64,000 nt of DNA, from the NCBI GenBank assembly GCA_047600765.1, contig JASGKF010000001.1:2108001-2172000 (forward strand). The letters run 5' to 3'. Positions 25,315-34,043 of the stretch are shown here, piece after piece (the stretch's first letter is position 1; every line of letters starts with the position of its first letter). This DNA comes from Viridibacterium sp047600765. Its GTDB lineage: Bacteria > Pseudomonadota > Gammaproteobacteria > Burkholderiales > Rhodocyclaceae. Both the position numbers and the translations under genes were made by a program. Below the pieces are notes generated by a model. The model was given only the letters and a program-made list of their open reading frames with translations, made no database searches and was not told the DNA's origin.

Positions 25315-25379
25315 GGCGGAATATCCGGAGGTCAGGTCAAAAAGGGATCGGGCGCATCCTGATGTGGCAATGCGCCAAT

Positions 25380-25398
25380 GCAACTGATTCTCATTGAC
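25380..25398. promoter_or_regulatory. Fur-box-like site upstream of fbpA copy 2
   Basis: The plus-strand sequence gcaactgattctcattgac shares 18 of 19 bases with the site before copy 1 and sits at the same distance from its gene. The flanking sequence (gcgcatcctgatgtggcaatg) is also shared with the first promoter. Confidence 0.65.
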
Positions 25399-25492
25399 AG
25401 ATTGGGGCTCCGCAAGTTCCCCGCGCGCCTTGATGGGCCGCCGCGCCGCTTCAGGCCTTCATTCACCCAACCCGGTCACCCATCCCAGTCAC

Positions 25493-26461
25493 TCATCCCA
25501 GCGCATCCCAGTACTGCACCATGGTCTCGCGCATCTTCGCGTCGGGGATACGGCCGCGCGCGGCGTTGAGGTTGTCGATGGCGAATTCGGGCTTGTCGGT
25601 GCCGGGAATCACGACCGTCACAGCCGGATTGGCGAGCAGGAACTTGAGGAAGAACTGTGCCCAGCTCGTGCAGTCGATGTCTTTCGCAAAAGGCGGCAGC
25701 TCCTTGCCCCGGGCCTTGCTGAACAGGCGTCCGCGACCAAACGGCAGGTTGATGATGACGGCCATGCCGCGATCGCGCGCCAGGGGCAGGATGCGCTCTT
25801 CGGCGTTGCGGTTGTCGAGTGCATAGTCGATCTGCACGAAGTCCAGCTTTTCGCGCTTCATGATCGCCTCGTACTCGTCGTAGCTGCGGTCGAACGAGGT
25901 CGTGATGCCGACATAGCGTGTCTTGCCTTCCTCTTTCAGACGCCGGATGGTCTTGAGATGCACATCGGTGTCGCGGATGTTGTGGACCTGCAGCAGGTCA
26001 ACGCGATCGGTGCCGAGGTCGCGCAGCGAGCCTTCCCACTGGCTCACACCGGCTTGTTCGCCGGTAATGCTGATCTTGGTCGCGAGGAAGATCTGCTTGC
26101 GCAGGCCGGTGCGGCGCATGACTTCGCCGAGATTCTTTTCGGCACTGCCGTAGGTGGGCGAAGTGTCTACCATGGCGCCACCGTTGTTGATGAGTGTCGC
26201 CAGCGAATCCGCCAGCAACGCGATCTTGGGGTCGCTTGGCGCCATTTCGTTCTCGTAGATCACAGCCGTGCCCGAGCCGACCACGGGGAGCAGCTCGCCC
26301 GTGGAGGGAATGGGACGGCGCAGCACCGGCTTGCCGGCGGCGGGGTGCGGAGCCGGCGTGGCCTGGCCCCATGCGAGAGACGGCGCGAGCAGGCCACTGG
26401 CGGTGCCTGCCACGGCGAGGCCGGGAACGAGGCGCAGGAATTCCTTGCGGGTCATGGTCAT
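25493..26461 (-). CDS. aldo/keto reductase family protein with Tat-like signal
   Basis: This 322-aa protein starts MTMTRKEFLRLVPGLAVAGT. This resembles a twin-arginine signal but has RK rather than RR at the key pair, followed by a hydrophobic stretch and an AWG-Q cleavage region. The mature part is a TIM-barrel aldo/keto reductase: MVDTSPTYGSAEKNLGEVM, ATKISITG, DLLQVHN, RYVGITTSF and QIDYALDNRNAEERILPLA. It is therefore probably an exported oxidoreductase, although the NADPH it usually needs is cytoplasmic. It overlaps the upstream carrier gene by 4 bp, so the two are coupled. Confidence 0.8.
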   Translation of the reverse strand: MTMTRKEFLRLVPGLAVAGTASGLLAPSLAWGQATPAPHPAAGKPVLRRPIPSTGELLPVVGSGTAVIYENEMAPSDPKIALLADSLATLINNGGAMVDTSPTYGSAEKNLGEVMRRTGLRKQIFLATKISITGEQAGVSQWEGSLRDLGTDRVDLLQVHNIRDTDVHLKTIRRLKEEGKTRYVGITTSFDRSYDEYEAIMKREKLDFVQIDYALDNRNAEERILPLARDRGMAVIINLPFGRGRLFSKARGKELPPFAKDIDCTSWAQFFLKFLLANPAVTVVIPGTDKPEFAIDNLNAARGRIPDAKMRETMVQYWDALG

Positions 26462-27786
26462 GATGCCTCCTTGTCAGTCTGTGAGTGGTTGTCAGTCGTC
26501 GCGGCAGCGAGCCGCTCCTGCATACGCCCGAGGTGCAGCAGCAGCCCAGCCCAGACGGCAGCAATGGGCACGGCCACCCAGGCAATGGCTCCGAGGTCCA
26601 GGCCGATGCCGCGCAGGCCTGTGTAGACCCAGCCGCTGGCGGCATCGCCACCGCGGAACACGGCGGTATCGATGAAGCTCTTGGATTTGTATTTCTGCTC
26701 GCGCGTCACGACGGTGAACAGCGTTTCGCGCGCCGGGTTGGCGAGGCCGAACTCGGCGGCGCGCTTGGCGGACTGGAAGAGGATGATGGTGAGCAGCATC
26801 GGCGCCAGCGCCACGGCGCCGAAGCCGAACAGGGTCACCAGCGCCAGCACGGCGAGTGCCGGCCCCGTACCGAAGCGCACCAGCATGCGCCCGGTCAGCG
26901 TGAGCTGCACGAGGATGGTGACCAGCCCCACGGCCAGATCGATGAGTGCAAACACGCGTGTGCGCTCGGCCGGGTTGTCGAAGGCCCCGGCCACAATGGA
27001 CGCCTGCTGGAAGTAAAGGAAGGTATTGACCAGCGACAGCAGCAGCACGTGCGCGCAGATCATGAGCAGGTAGGGCGAGCGGAACACCTCGGTGAGCCCG
27101 GCGAGGATGCCGCCGCCAATCACACCCTCTTCGGCAGGCTTGCTGCCTGACGCCGCGGGATCGGCTTCGCGCGCGAGGCGCGAGCGCAGCAGGCCGCCCA
27201 CGCATTGCGTCGCCCCCTCCAGAAACAGGGCCGAGATCAGCAGCAGGTTCACCGGCCCCAGTGGCACTGCCAGCAAGGCCGTCAGCGAGGGGCCGGCCAG
27301 GGCGCCGACGGTGCCGCCGGCGGCGATGAAGCCAAACAGGCGCCGGCCCTGCTCATAGCGGAACAGGTCGGCCATGAAGCCCCAGAACACCGTCACCACG
27401 AACAGATTGAAAACGCTGACCCAGACAAAGAAGCCACGGGCGACGACCACGCGCCACTCTTCCACCTGCAACAGGGCAAAGAAGGCGAGGATGCAGAGAC
27501 TGAAGAAACGGTACACCCAGGGCACGAAACGGCGCCGCGGAAAGCGCGACACCAGCATGCCGAAGACCGGCACGACGGCCAGCATGACGACGAAGGTCGC
27601 GGTGAACAGCCACTGCAGCTTGGCCACGCCGGCGGCCACGCCCATTTCGTCGCGCAGCGGCCGCAGGATGTAATACGAAGACAGCAGGCAAAAGAAATAC
27701 AGGAAGGCCCAGAGCACGGCGCCCAGCTCATGTGGCGCTACCCTGATATCCCGTTGCTGCAGCTGCTGACCGATCCAGTCCCGCAT
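26458..27786 (-). CDS. NTT-like (ATP/ADP translocase-related) MFS carrier
   Basis: This 442-aa protein has about 12 membrane helices. Family-like stretches are SSYYILRPLRDEMG near the start, FVVTVFWGFMADLFR and RRLFGFIAAGGTVGALAGPSLTALL. Free-living bacteria carry such proteins with unknown substrates. They are related to, but not proven to be, nucleotide exchangers. REQKYKSKSFIDTAVFRGGD is a further conserved cytoplasmic segment. It is the first gene of a two-gene operon with the aldo/keto reductase, with ATGA overlap. The substrate is not predictable. Confidence 0.82.
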   Translation of the reverse strand: MRDWIGQQLQQRDIRVAPHELGAVLWAFLYFFCLLSSYYILRPLRDEMGVAAGVAKLQWLFTATFVVMLAVVPVFGMLVSRFPRRRFVPWVYRFFSLCILAFFALLQVEEWRVVVARGFFVWVSVFNLFVVTVFWGFMADLFRYEQGRRLFGFIAAGGTVGALAGPSLTALLAVPLGPVNLLLISALFLEGATQCVGGLLRSRLAREADPAASGSKPAEEGVIGGGILAGLTEVFRSPYLLMICAHVLLLSLVNTFLYFQQASIVAGAFDNPAERTRVFALIDLAVGLVTILVQLTLTGRMLVRFGTGPALAVLALVTLFGFGAVALAPMLLTIILFQSAKRAAEFGLANPARETLFTVVTREQKYKSKSFIDTAVFRGGDAASGWVYTGLRGIGLDLGAIAWVAVPIAAVWAGLLLHLGRMQERLAAATTDNHSQTDKEAS

Positions 27787-28030
27787 GGTGCTCCCCTCAA
27801 GGTCTTGCTCAAGGATGGAAAAAGCAAAACAGGCGCATCACTGCTGCCGCGAACAGTGCGGCGCGTGCGAGTATTCCGGCACTGGCCACGCAAGGTCAAG
27901 CGGCGATGGGCATCAATCGGGGGCGTGCCCGGCTCGAGCCCTTGTGCTTGAACCTATTGTGACCATCCCCATCTAAGAGCCTGTTGCCGCGCGATGTGCG
28001 CAGGCTGTTTCCCCCTCTGGAGAGAAGAGC

Positions 28031-28879
28031 ATGTTCAAAAGGTTTGTCCTGTCCCTGTTCGTTCTGGTCGCTGCGCTGGGCCTGTCGGTCGAACAGGCGG
28101 AAGCCAAGCGCCTCGGTGGTGGCGGCTCGATCGGCATGCAGCGCACGACGCCGCAACGTCAGGCCACCACGCCGCCGGCCTCCACGCAGCGTCCGACGAC
28201 TCCCGCTCCCACGCCGGCAGCCCAGCCCAGTGGCTGGCGCAAGTGGGCTGGCCCCCTCGCCGGTCTGGCCGCAGGTCTGGGTCTGGCCGCACTGGCTTCG
28301 CACCTGGGTCTGGGCGCCGAGTTCGGTTCGGTGCTGCTGATGATCATCGCCGCAGTGGTGGTGTTCGCCCTCGTGCGCCGCTTCATGAGTGCGCGCTCGC
28401 CGCAGCCAGCTACCGCAGCCGGCCCGGGCTGGCAGCAGGGCCCGGCGCACTTCGAGTCGCAGCAGGCCTACGGTTCGGCTGGTGAGCCGGCCCCCGCCGC
28501 CCACATCCCCGCTGACTTCGACGTCGCTGGTTTCACGCGCCAGGCCAAGGTGAACTTCATCCGTCTGCAGGCCGCCAACGACGCCGGCAATCTCGACGAC
28601 ATCCGCGAGTTCACCTCGCCCGAGATGTTTGCCGAGATCAAGATGGACATCGATTCGCGCCGTGGCGCCACGCAGAAGACCGACGTGGTGAACCTCGACG
28701 CCGATGTGCTGGAGGTTGCCGAGGAAGGCAATCGCTACATCGTCAGCGTGCGCTTCTTCGGCCTGCTGCGCGAAGAGAAGGACGCCGCGCCGGGTCAGTT
28801 CGATGAAGTCTGGCACCTCGTCAAACCGCGCGATGGCAGCCGTGGCTGGACGCTGGCCGGCATCCAGCAGGCCGCCTGA
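28031..28879 (+). CDS. Tim44-like domain membrane protein
   Basis: This 282-aa protein has an N-terminal signal-like helix (LSLFVLVAALGLSVEQAEA), a Pro/Thr-rich stretch and one or two more helices (about 78-115). A C-terminal Tim44-like domain runs from about residue 165 to the end (FTRQAKVNFIRLQAANDAGNL, ending WHLVKPRDGSRGWTLAGIQQA). Proteins of this type sit in the membrane of many proteobacteria next to ubiquinone genes; their role is unclear. A ribosome-binding site (gagag) precedes the ATG at 28031. The stop is 2 bp before the ubiJ start, so the pair is one operon. Confidence 0.85.
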   Translation: MFKRFVLSLFVLVAALGLSVEQAEAKRLGGGGSIGMQRTTPQRQATTPPASTQRPTTPAPTPAAQPSGWRKWAGPLAGLAAGLGLAALASHLGLGAEFGSVLLMIIAAVVVFALVRRFMSARSPQPATAAGPGWQQGPAHFESQQAYGSAGEPAPAAHIPADFDVAGFTRQAKVNFIRLQAANDAGNLDDIREFTSPEMFAEIKMDIDSRRGATQKTDVVNLDADVLEVAEEGNRYIVSVRFFGLLREEKDAAPGQFDEVWHLVKPRDGSRGWTLAGIQQAA

Positions 28880-28881
28880 GC

Positions 28882-29451
28882 ATGCTCGATCAACTGCTGC
28901 TGCAGCCGCTCAATCGCCTGATCCGCTCGGAGAACTGGGCGCGCCTGCTGCTGCAGGGCCATGCTGGCAAAGGGGCCGAACTGAAAATCGGCCCCGCCAC
29001 GCTGCGCTTCCTCATCGCTGATGACGGTTTGCTGCTGCCCCTGGCCGACGGTGTCGCACCGGCCGTGTGCATCAGCATGCCCGCCGACGCGCTCGGCGAC
29101 CTGTTGTCGGGCGGCCCGGATGCCCTCGTGGCGCGTGCGCAACTGAGCGGCGACGCCGGGCTGGCCGATGCGCTGGCCCGTCTGATCCGCCACCTGCGCC
29201 CTGACCTCGGCGCCGCGCTGAGCCCCGTGCTGGGGCGTGTGCTGGCCAACCGGGTCGAGCAAGGGGCAGGCAAGGCGCTGGCGACGCTCCAGGATGGCGC
29301 ACAGCGCCTGAGCGCCAACCTGCGCGAATACCTCGCCGAAGGCGTGGCGCCCGCCATTACCCAGCGCGAACTGGAAAGCCTTGCCGAGGGCAACCGCGCC
29401 CTCGCAGCACGCCTCGACCGGCTTGAAGCACGCCTGCCGCGCCAGGGCTGA
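28882..29451 (+). CDS. ubiJ: UbiJ-like SCP2-domain ubiquinone biosynthesis accessory protein
   Basis: This 189-aa protein has an SCP2-type lipid-binding domain (residues about 15-110, with AVCISMPADALGDLLSGG and AQLSGDAGLADALARLI). A C-terminal helical region ends ALAARLDRLEARL. UbiJ helps assemble the soluble ubiquinone-biosynthesis complex by binding polyprenyl intermediates. Position 2 bp after the Tim44 gene is typical in betaproteobacteria, although the expected ubiB partner is not next here. The following gene is a LysR regulator with its own ribosome-binding site. Confidence 0.85.
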   Translation: MLDQLLLQPLNRLIRSENWARLLLQGHAGKGAELKIGPATLRFLIADDGLLLPLADGVAPAVCISMPADALGDLLSGGPDALVARAQLSGDAGLADALARLIRHLRPDLGAALSPVLGRVLANRVEQGAGKALATLQDGAQRLSANLREYLAEGVAPAITQRELESLAEGNRALAARLDRLEARLPRQG

Positions 29452-29593
29452 ACCCCCGGCGTCAGCCGGGCGGGAACACACCTTGCTTGAAGCCTTGCGT
29501 CAATCACGCTGACGCCGGGCTGCTGCGCCCGTTACGTTGCGCCGACCGGCATGCGCCGGCGGTTGCGGTCAGCTTCGAACGGGAGGAGCAAGC

Positions 29594-30583
29594 ATGTCGC
29601 ACACAGCCAACTGGGAATCGGTGGATGTCCACCTGCTGCGCGTCCTGCACGCCCTGCTCGTCGAATGCAGCGTGTCCAAGGCGGCGCGCCGCCTCAACCA
29701 GTCGCAGCCGGCCGTCAGCACGGCACTGCGCCGCCTGCGCGAATTGACCGGTGACCCGCTGCTCGTGCGCAGCAAGAACGGCATGACGCCCACCGAGCGC
29801 GGCGCGACCCTGCTGGAGCCCGTCAAGCTCGCCCTCAGCAATATCGAGAGCATTGTCGTACATCAGTCGCGCTTCGACCCGGCGACGACGCGACGCGTGT
29901 TCAACATCGCCACACCCGACTACCTCAACGCTGCCCTGCTGGGTCGCATCGTGGCGCGCATGCGCCGCATCGCGCCGTGCTCGCAGGTGATCTTCCACTC
30001 GCTGGGGCCGGACCAGGATTTCACGACGGCGCTCGAAGACGGTGATCTCGACGTGGTCATCGGCAACTGGCCGCAACCGCCCGAGCAGCTGCGCATCTCG
30101 CCACTGTTCGACGACGAAGTGGTGTGCCTGATGCGCGCTGACCACCCGCTGTCAACGCGGCCGATGACCATCAAGCACTACCTCGAAGCCGAGCACGTCG
30201 CGCCGACGCCCTACTCGGTGGGCCGCCGCGGTGTCATCGACCTGCACCTCGCGCGCGAACGCCTCAAGCGCAACATCGTCGCCTGGGTGCCGTACTTCAA
30301 CCTCGCGCCTTACATGCTGCTGGAGTCGGACATGATCTTCACGAGTCCGCGCATGCTCGCCGAGCACTACGCACGCCTGCTGCCGCTGGCCATCACGCGC
30401 TCGCCGATCGACTTCCCGCCGATGAATTTCTACCTGCTGTGGCACGACCGCACCCATCACGCCGAAGAGGCGCGCTGGTTCCGCGAGCAGATCGTGTCCG
30501 TGTCGCGCGCCTACGCCAGCAAGCCGACGCATGCGACGCCGGTGATGCCGGTGCGTCTGCACGGCATGCCGATGGCGGTCTGA
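29594..30583 (+). CDS. LysR-family transcriptional regulator
   Basis: This 329-aa protein has a winged helix-turn-helix at the N-terminus (LLRVLHALLVECSVSKAARRLNQSQPAVS, about 12-40, with LVRSKNGMTPTERG). A periplasmic-binding-type effector domain fills the rest. A strong Shine-Dalgarno (gggagga) before the ATG at 29594 fixes the start; an earlier in-frame start lacks one. The gene is convergent with uraD. Control of the purine genes is a reasonable guess from position, but no effector can be read from the sequence. Confidence 0.88.
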   Translation: MSHTANWESVDVHLLRVLHALLVECSVSKAARRLNQSQPAVSTALRRLRELTGDPLLVRSKNGMTPTERGATLLEPVKLALSNIESIVVHQSRFDPATTRRVFNIATPDYLNAALLGRIVARMRRIAPCSQVIFHSLGPDQDFTTALEDGDLDVVIGNWPQPPEQLRISPLFDDEVVCLMRADHPLSTRPMTIKHYLEAEHVAPTPYSVGRRGVIDLHLARERLKRNIVAWVPYFNLAPYMLLESDMIFTSPRMLAEHYARLLPLAITRSPIDFPPMNFYLLWHDRTHHAEEARWFREQIVSVSRAYASKPTHATPVMPVRLHGMPMAV

Positions 30584-30596
30584 CGATTTCCGTCGC

Positions 30597-30648
30597 ACAG
30601 GAACGCTCCGTCATCCTGTCCACGCAGGGCTGACGGGGCGTTCCTGTT
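30597..30648. terminator. bidirectional hairpin terminator between LysR and uraD genes
   Basis: A long stem (aggaacgctccgtca pairing with tgacggggcgttcct, one G-U pair) is closed by a 17-base loop and followed by a short T-rich tail. It sits between the stop of the plus-strand LysR gene and the stop of the minus-strand uraD gene. Confidence 0.7.
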
Positions 30649-31164
30649 TCAATCCGCTACGCGCTCTTCGATGCGCAGCCGCGCAATGCGCGTGATCTGG
30701 CGCAGCGCTTCGCCGAATTCCTTCTCCACATCATTGGCTAGCCGCTCGGCAAAGCACGCGATGATCTGCGTGCGGTCGTAGCCGCGCACGGCGAGGATGA
30801 AGGGGAAGCCGAACTTCTCGCCATACGCGCTGTTGAGTGCCTGCAGGCGCTCGAACTCCTGCGGTGAGCAGGCGTCGAGTCGCGCGCCAGCCTGCTCGCG
30901 TGTCGACTCGGCGGTGAGCTCGCCGCGCACGGCGGCCTTGCCGGCCAGTTCAGGATGCGCGCGGATCAGCGCCAGCTGTTCGTCATGCGTAGCAGACAGC
31001 ATGGCGCTGCACAGCGCTTCCAGCAAAGCCTCGCGACTAGCGAAAGGACGCTGCATCCAGGCGCGCGCGGCCACCCAGGGCGAGTGCTCGAAGATTCCTT
31101 CCAGGGCCTGCACGAACCCGTCTTGCGGGAGTGCAGAGAGGCTTGCCGCGGTCAGCGTGGTCAT
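30649..31164 (-). CDS. uraD: 2-oxo-4-hydroxy-4-carboxy-5-ureidoimidazoline decarboxylase
   Basis: This 171-aa cytoplasmic enzyme catalyses the third step of urate breakdown, making S-allantoin from OHCU. Family hallmarks are FEHSPWVAARAW, the IRAHPELAGKA segment carrying the catalytic histidine, LNSAYGEKFGFPFILAVRGYD and the C-terminal LANDVEKEFGEALRQI helix. The ATG at 31164 gives the standard length; the open frame runs to 31242 but the extra N-terminal residues are not conserved in character. It is on the opposite strand to the other purine genes and upstream of the porin. Confidence 0.92.
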   Translation of the reverse strand: MTTLTAASLSALPQDGFVQALEGIFEHSPWVAARAWMQRPFASREALLEALCSAMLSATHDEQLALIRAHPELAGKAAVRGELTAESTREQAGARLDACSPQEFERLQALNSAYGEKFGFPFILAVRGYDRTQIIACFAERLANDVEKEFGEALRQITRIARLRIEERVAD

Positions 31165-31687
31165 TGTCCTGAAGATCTGTGTCTTGTCGGGGTGGGAGGA
31201 GTTTACGGTTTCGAGCTTAGAAAGCTGCTCGCGACTCGGCAAGCGAGCTTCCGTTATATCGCCTTTCGTTGCCGGCGTATGTTGGTGAAGTCACCTGCGT
31301 CGACGCCATGCCCAAGCAGCCGCGCGCAGCGCTGGCAATACGTCATTTGACTCAAGGAGTTGAATCGGCGCCGCGGGAATAATGCCCTTCATCCACGCTC
31401 CGCGCGCAACGCGCCGGGCGTCTCCAGTACCGGCAGCACGGAGTGACGGCATGACCCAGCTTGATATCGGCAAGTGCAGCCCGGCTGCCAGATCTGTTTC
31501 CGTCACTACCGCCCTATTTGAATGCACATGGCATGTATCTGCCGGCGCGATCCAGCCGCGCTGCGTGTCGCCAGCGTGCCCGGCTTCCTTGCAGTCCGAT
31601 CACGCCACAGAGCGTGTCACCCCCGATGGGCGAGGTGCATTCCGCGCCATCGCCTGCACTCATCACTGACGACTTATCGGAGAAATC
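31165..31687. other. 523-bp divergent intergenic region between uraD and porin
   Basis: No convincing coding frame is present; short frames here have no ribosome-binding site or family resemblance. The region must hold the promoters of uraD (minus strand) and of the porin (plus strand). A GGAGA ribosome-binding site lies just before the porin ATG at 31688. I see no strong palindromic operator and no tRNA- or riboswitch-like structure. Confidence 0.5.
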
Positions 31688-32707
31688 ATGCGTATCAAGA
31701 CACTTGCCCTGGCAACCACCTGTGCACTGGCCAGCACTTTCGCCCAGGCTGAAGATCCCAAACTCAAGTACACCGTCTACGGCATCGTCGGCATCGATGT
31801 CGTCAATGCCAGCGACGTGTATCACTCGGTCTCCGGCAAATCCTTTGCCAAGACCTACGTCGATAACAGTGCCCAGAGCGCTTCGCGCCTCGGCTTCAAG
31901 GGCACGCACGACGTCAATGCCGACATACAGGCTTTCTTCGGCATCGAGGCCGGTTTGCGTGCCGACACCGGTGAAACGACGGCCAGCCGCCTGTTCAACC
32001 GTGGCACCGTGCTGGGCCTCAAGGGCAAATTCGGTACGGTCAGCGCCGGCCGCCAGTGGAACCTCAACGACGATTCCGTCTGCGGCTTCATCGTCTGCGG
32101 TGGCTACGCCATGTTCCGCTTCTCCGAGTTCGGCGACGTCAGCAATCTCTACGACAACTCGGTCAAGTACTACACGCCCACTTTCGGCGGCGCACAGGCC
32201 AGCGTGATGTACGGCGCCGGCGAAGCCAGCTCCAGCACCGACGGCTCCAACATGTATGCCGGCAAGCTGACCTATGGCATCGGCGGCTTCAATGCCATGG
32301 CCAGCTACCACGTCAACATCGACTCGCTGGGTGACAAGACCAATCGCTTGTCCGTCTTTGGCGCCAGCTACAACTTCGGTGTCGTGAAGCTGCGCGGTGC
32401 CTACGCGGTGGCGCATCAGCCGAGCATTCCTTCGAATGCCACCTCCTACGACGTCGGCGTGGACTACACGGTGACCCAGCCCCTCGTGCTCTCGCTCGAC
32501 TACGTCAAGCGCGACAAGAAGAAGAGCCCCGACGACACTTATTACGTCCGTCTGCGTGGCGTCTACGCCATCGACACGGCCCTCAGTCTCAACGCCAACC
32601 TCATCTGGCTCAAGAACAAGGCTGGCGCCAGCGAGCATTTCTATGGCGACGGCAGCGCGGGCCAGAAGCAGCGCGTGATCGGTGTGGGCATGGCCTACGC
32701 GTTCTGA
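31688..32707 (+). CDS. Gram-negative general porin (betaproteobacterial trimeric type)
   Basis: This 339-aa protein has a signal peptide (LALATTCALASTFAQA) then EDPKLKYTVYGIVGID. The 16-strand porin pattern is seen in SASRLGFKGTHDVNADIQAFFGIE, the LGLKGKFGTVSAGRQ loop and the terminal GVGMAYAF ending in phenylalanine, needed for BAM-dependent assembly. Porins of this type let small hydrophilic solutes cross the outer membrane. Placement between uraD and the ABC importer suggests purine or ureide entry, but the pore is usually not very specific. Confidence 0.88.
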   Translation: MRIKTLALATTCALASTFAQAEDPKLKYTVYGIVGIDVVNASDVYHSVSGKSFAKTYVDNSAQSASRLGFKGTHDVNADIQAFFGIEAGLRADTGETTASRLFNRGTVLGLKGKFGTVSAGRQWNLNDDSVCGFIVCGGYAMFRFSEFGDVSNLYDNSVKYYTPTFGGAQASVMYGAGEASSSTDGSNMYAGKLTYGIGGFNAMASYHVNIDSLGDKTNRLSVFGASYNFGVVKLRGAYAVAHQPSIPSNATSYDVGVDYTVTQPLVLSLDYVKRDKKKSPDDTYYVRLRGVYAIDTALSLNANLIWLKNKAGASEHFYGDGSAGQKQRVIGVGMAYAF

Positions 32708-32730
32708 GCAGCCTGAACCGTTCAGGCGCG

Positions 32731-32770
32731 ACGGCGCCCTCACCCCCACCGGGGCGAGGGCGCCGTTTTT
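32731..32770 (+). terminator. intrinsic terminator after the porin gene
   Basis: An 11-bp perfect stem (acggcgccctc / gagggcgccgt) is closed by a 14-base loop and followed by ttttt. It is 24 bp after the porin stop. Confidence 0.85.
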
Positions 32771-32812
32771 CCATGCACCGGGACAGCGCGCGCAGCACTG
32801 ATTGCGTGCATT

Positions 32813-32827
32813 CAAAAACAGTTTTTG
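32813..32827. promoter_or_regulatory. 15-bp palindrome upstream of the ABC importer, candidate operator
   Basis: The sequence caaaaacagtttttg is a perfect inverted repeat around a 3-base centre. It is followed by an AT-rich tgcatacaaaac stretch that could hold a -10 element or another half-site. It lies about 155 bp upstream of the ATPase start. The GntR/FCD regulator encoded in the same operon (37206) is the natural candidate to bind here; this is inference only. Confidence 0.4.
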
Positions 32828-32982
32828 CATACAAAACATGGTAGCCAAGGGGCTGGCCGGCCCGCAAACCAAGCTTGACCGTGCTTGGCATGTCGCGTGC
32901 TAGGTCCCCGGGCAGACCTGCAAAGGGCAGGTTGCGACCGTGTGCCAGCGTCGGCCCGGTCGTCAAGGCAAAGGAGCCACCC

Positions 32983-33969
32983 ATGTCCGGCAAGCAATCC
33001 GATCTCGAACTCATCAAGGTCAGCAAACGCTATGGACAGGTGAGCGCCGTCGACGCCATCGACCTGCGCATCCCCTCGGGCAGCTACTGCTGCTTGCTGG
33101 GGCCGTCGGGCTGCGGCAAGACATCCACCTTGCGCATGATTGCCGGGCACGAGACGGCCAGCGATGGCGACATCCTGCTCGGCGGCCGCAACATCACCGT
33201 GCTGCCGGCGGCCGATCGCGGCACGGCCATGATGTTCCAGAGCTACGCGCTGTTCCCGCACCTCACCGTGCTCGACAACGTAGCCTTCAGCCTGAAGATG
33301 AAAGGCGTCGGCAAGGCCGACCGCCACACACGCGCGCAGCAACTTCTCGAACGCGTCGCCATGGGCCAGTACGCCCATCGGAAGCCGGCCGAACTGTCGG
33401 GCGGCCAGCAGCAGCGCGTGGCGCTGGCGCGCGCGCTGATCACCGAGCCCAAGGTGTTGCTGCTCGACGAGCCGCTATCGGCGCTCGACCCCTTCCTGCG
33501 CATCCGCATGCGTGCCGAGCTCAAGCGCTGGCAGTCCGAGCTGGGCTTCACTTTCGTACACGTCACCCACTCGCAGGAAGAGGCGATGGCGCTGGCCGAC
33601 CAGGTGGTGGTCATGAACGCCGGCAAGATCGAACAGGTCGCCACGCCGCACGAGGTCTTCAACGCACCGGCGACCGAATTCGTGGCGCGCTTCATGGGCG
33701 GCCACAACGTGCTGGACCAGGGCGACGACAGGATCTCGGTGCGGGCCGACCGCGTGCGCCTGGCGCGTGAAGGGTCGGGCGGCGCCATCGAGGCACGCGT
33801 TGCGGCGGTCGAGTACCAGGGCACCTACGTGCTCGTCGAACTGCAGCACGAGGCCATCACCGAATTCTCGGCCGTGGTGGCCGAAGCCGACTTCTACGCC
33901 GCGCCCTGGCAGCCCGGCGAAACCACCTGGGTTTCCTGGCAGGCCGGTGACGCACACCGGCTGGCCTGA
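32983..33969 (+). CDS. ABC transporter ATP-binding protein, PotA-like, purine operon
   Basis: This 328-aa ATPase has Walker A LLGPSGCGKTS, the Q-loop around MMFQSYALFPHL, the signature LSGGQQQRV and Walker B VLLLDEPLSALD. A C-terminal TOBE domain follows (VAAVEYQGTYVLVEL). It belongs to the spermidine/putrescine (POTRA/CUT1-like) subgroup. AAGGAG before the ATG at 32983 fixes the start. It is the first gene of an apparent nine-gene operon: ATPase, receptor, two permeases, GntR, uraH, puuD, a pilin-like gene and puuE. Context suggests the substrate is a purine or ureide rather than a polyamine. Confidence 0.88.
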   Translation: MSGKQSDLELIKVSKRYGQVSAVDAIDLRIPSGSYCCLLGPSGCGKTSTLRMIAGHETASDGDILLGGRNITVLPAADRGTAMMFQSYALFPHLTVLDNVAFSLKMKGVGKADRHTRAQQLLERVAMGQYAHRKPAELSGGQQQRVALARALITEPKVLLLDEPLSALDPFLRIRMRAELKRWQSELGFTFVHVTHSQEEAMALADQVVVMNAGKIEQVATPHEVFNAPATEFVARFMGGHNVLDQGDDRISVRADRVRLAREGSGGAIEARVAAVEYQGTYVLVELQHEAITEFSAVVAEADFYAAPWQPGETTWVSWQAGDAHRLA

Positions 33970-34043
33970 CACCAACAGCCCCGGGGCTTTGTCCCGGTCA
34001 GCCGGGCGGCTGACTTCCCGCTCATTTTTCGATGGAGATCACG

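Noticed and set aside
31382..31669. Short plus-strand ORF upstream of the porin
   Set aside because: No ribosome-binding site and no protein-like composition; overlaps another out-of-frame ORF, so it is probably noncoding leader.
32860..32982. Possible riboswitch in the leader of the importer operon
   Set aside because: Two short hairpins (ccaagc/gcttgg and acctgc/gcaggt) can be drawn, but they do not match any purine or xanthine riboswitch core that I can recall with certainty.
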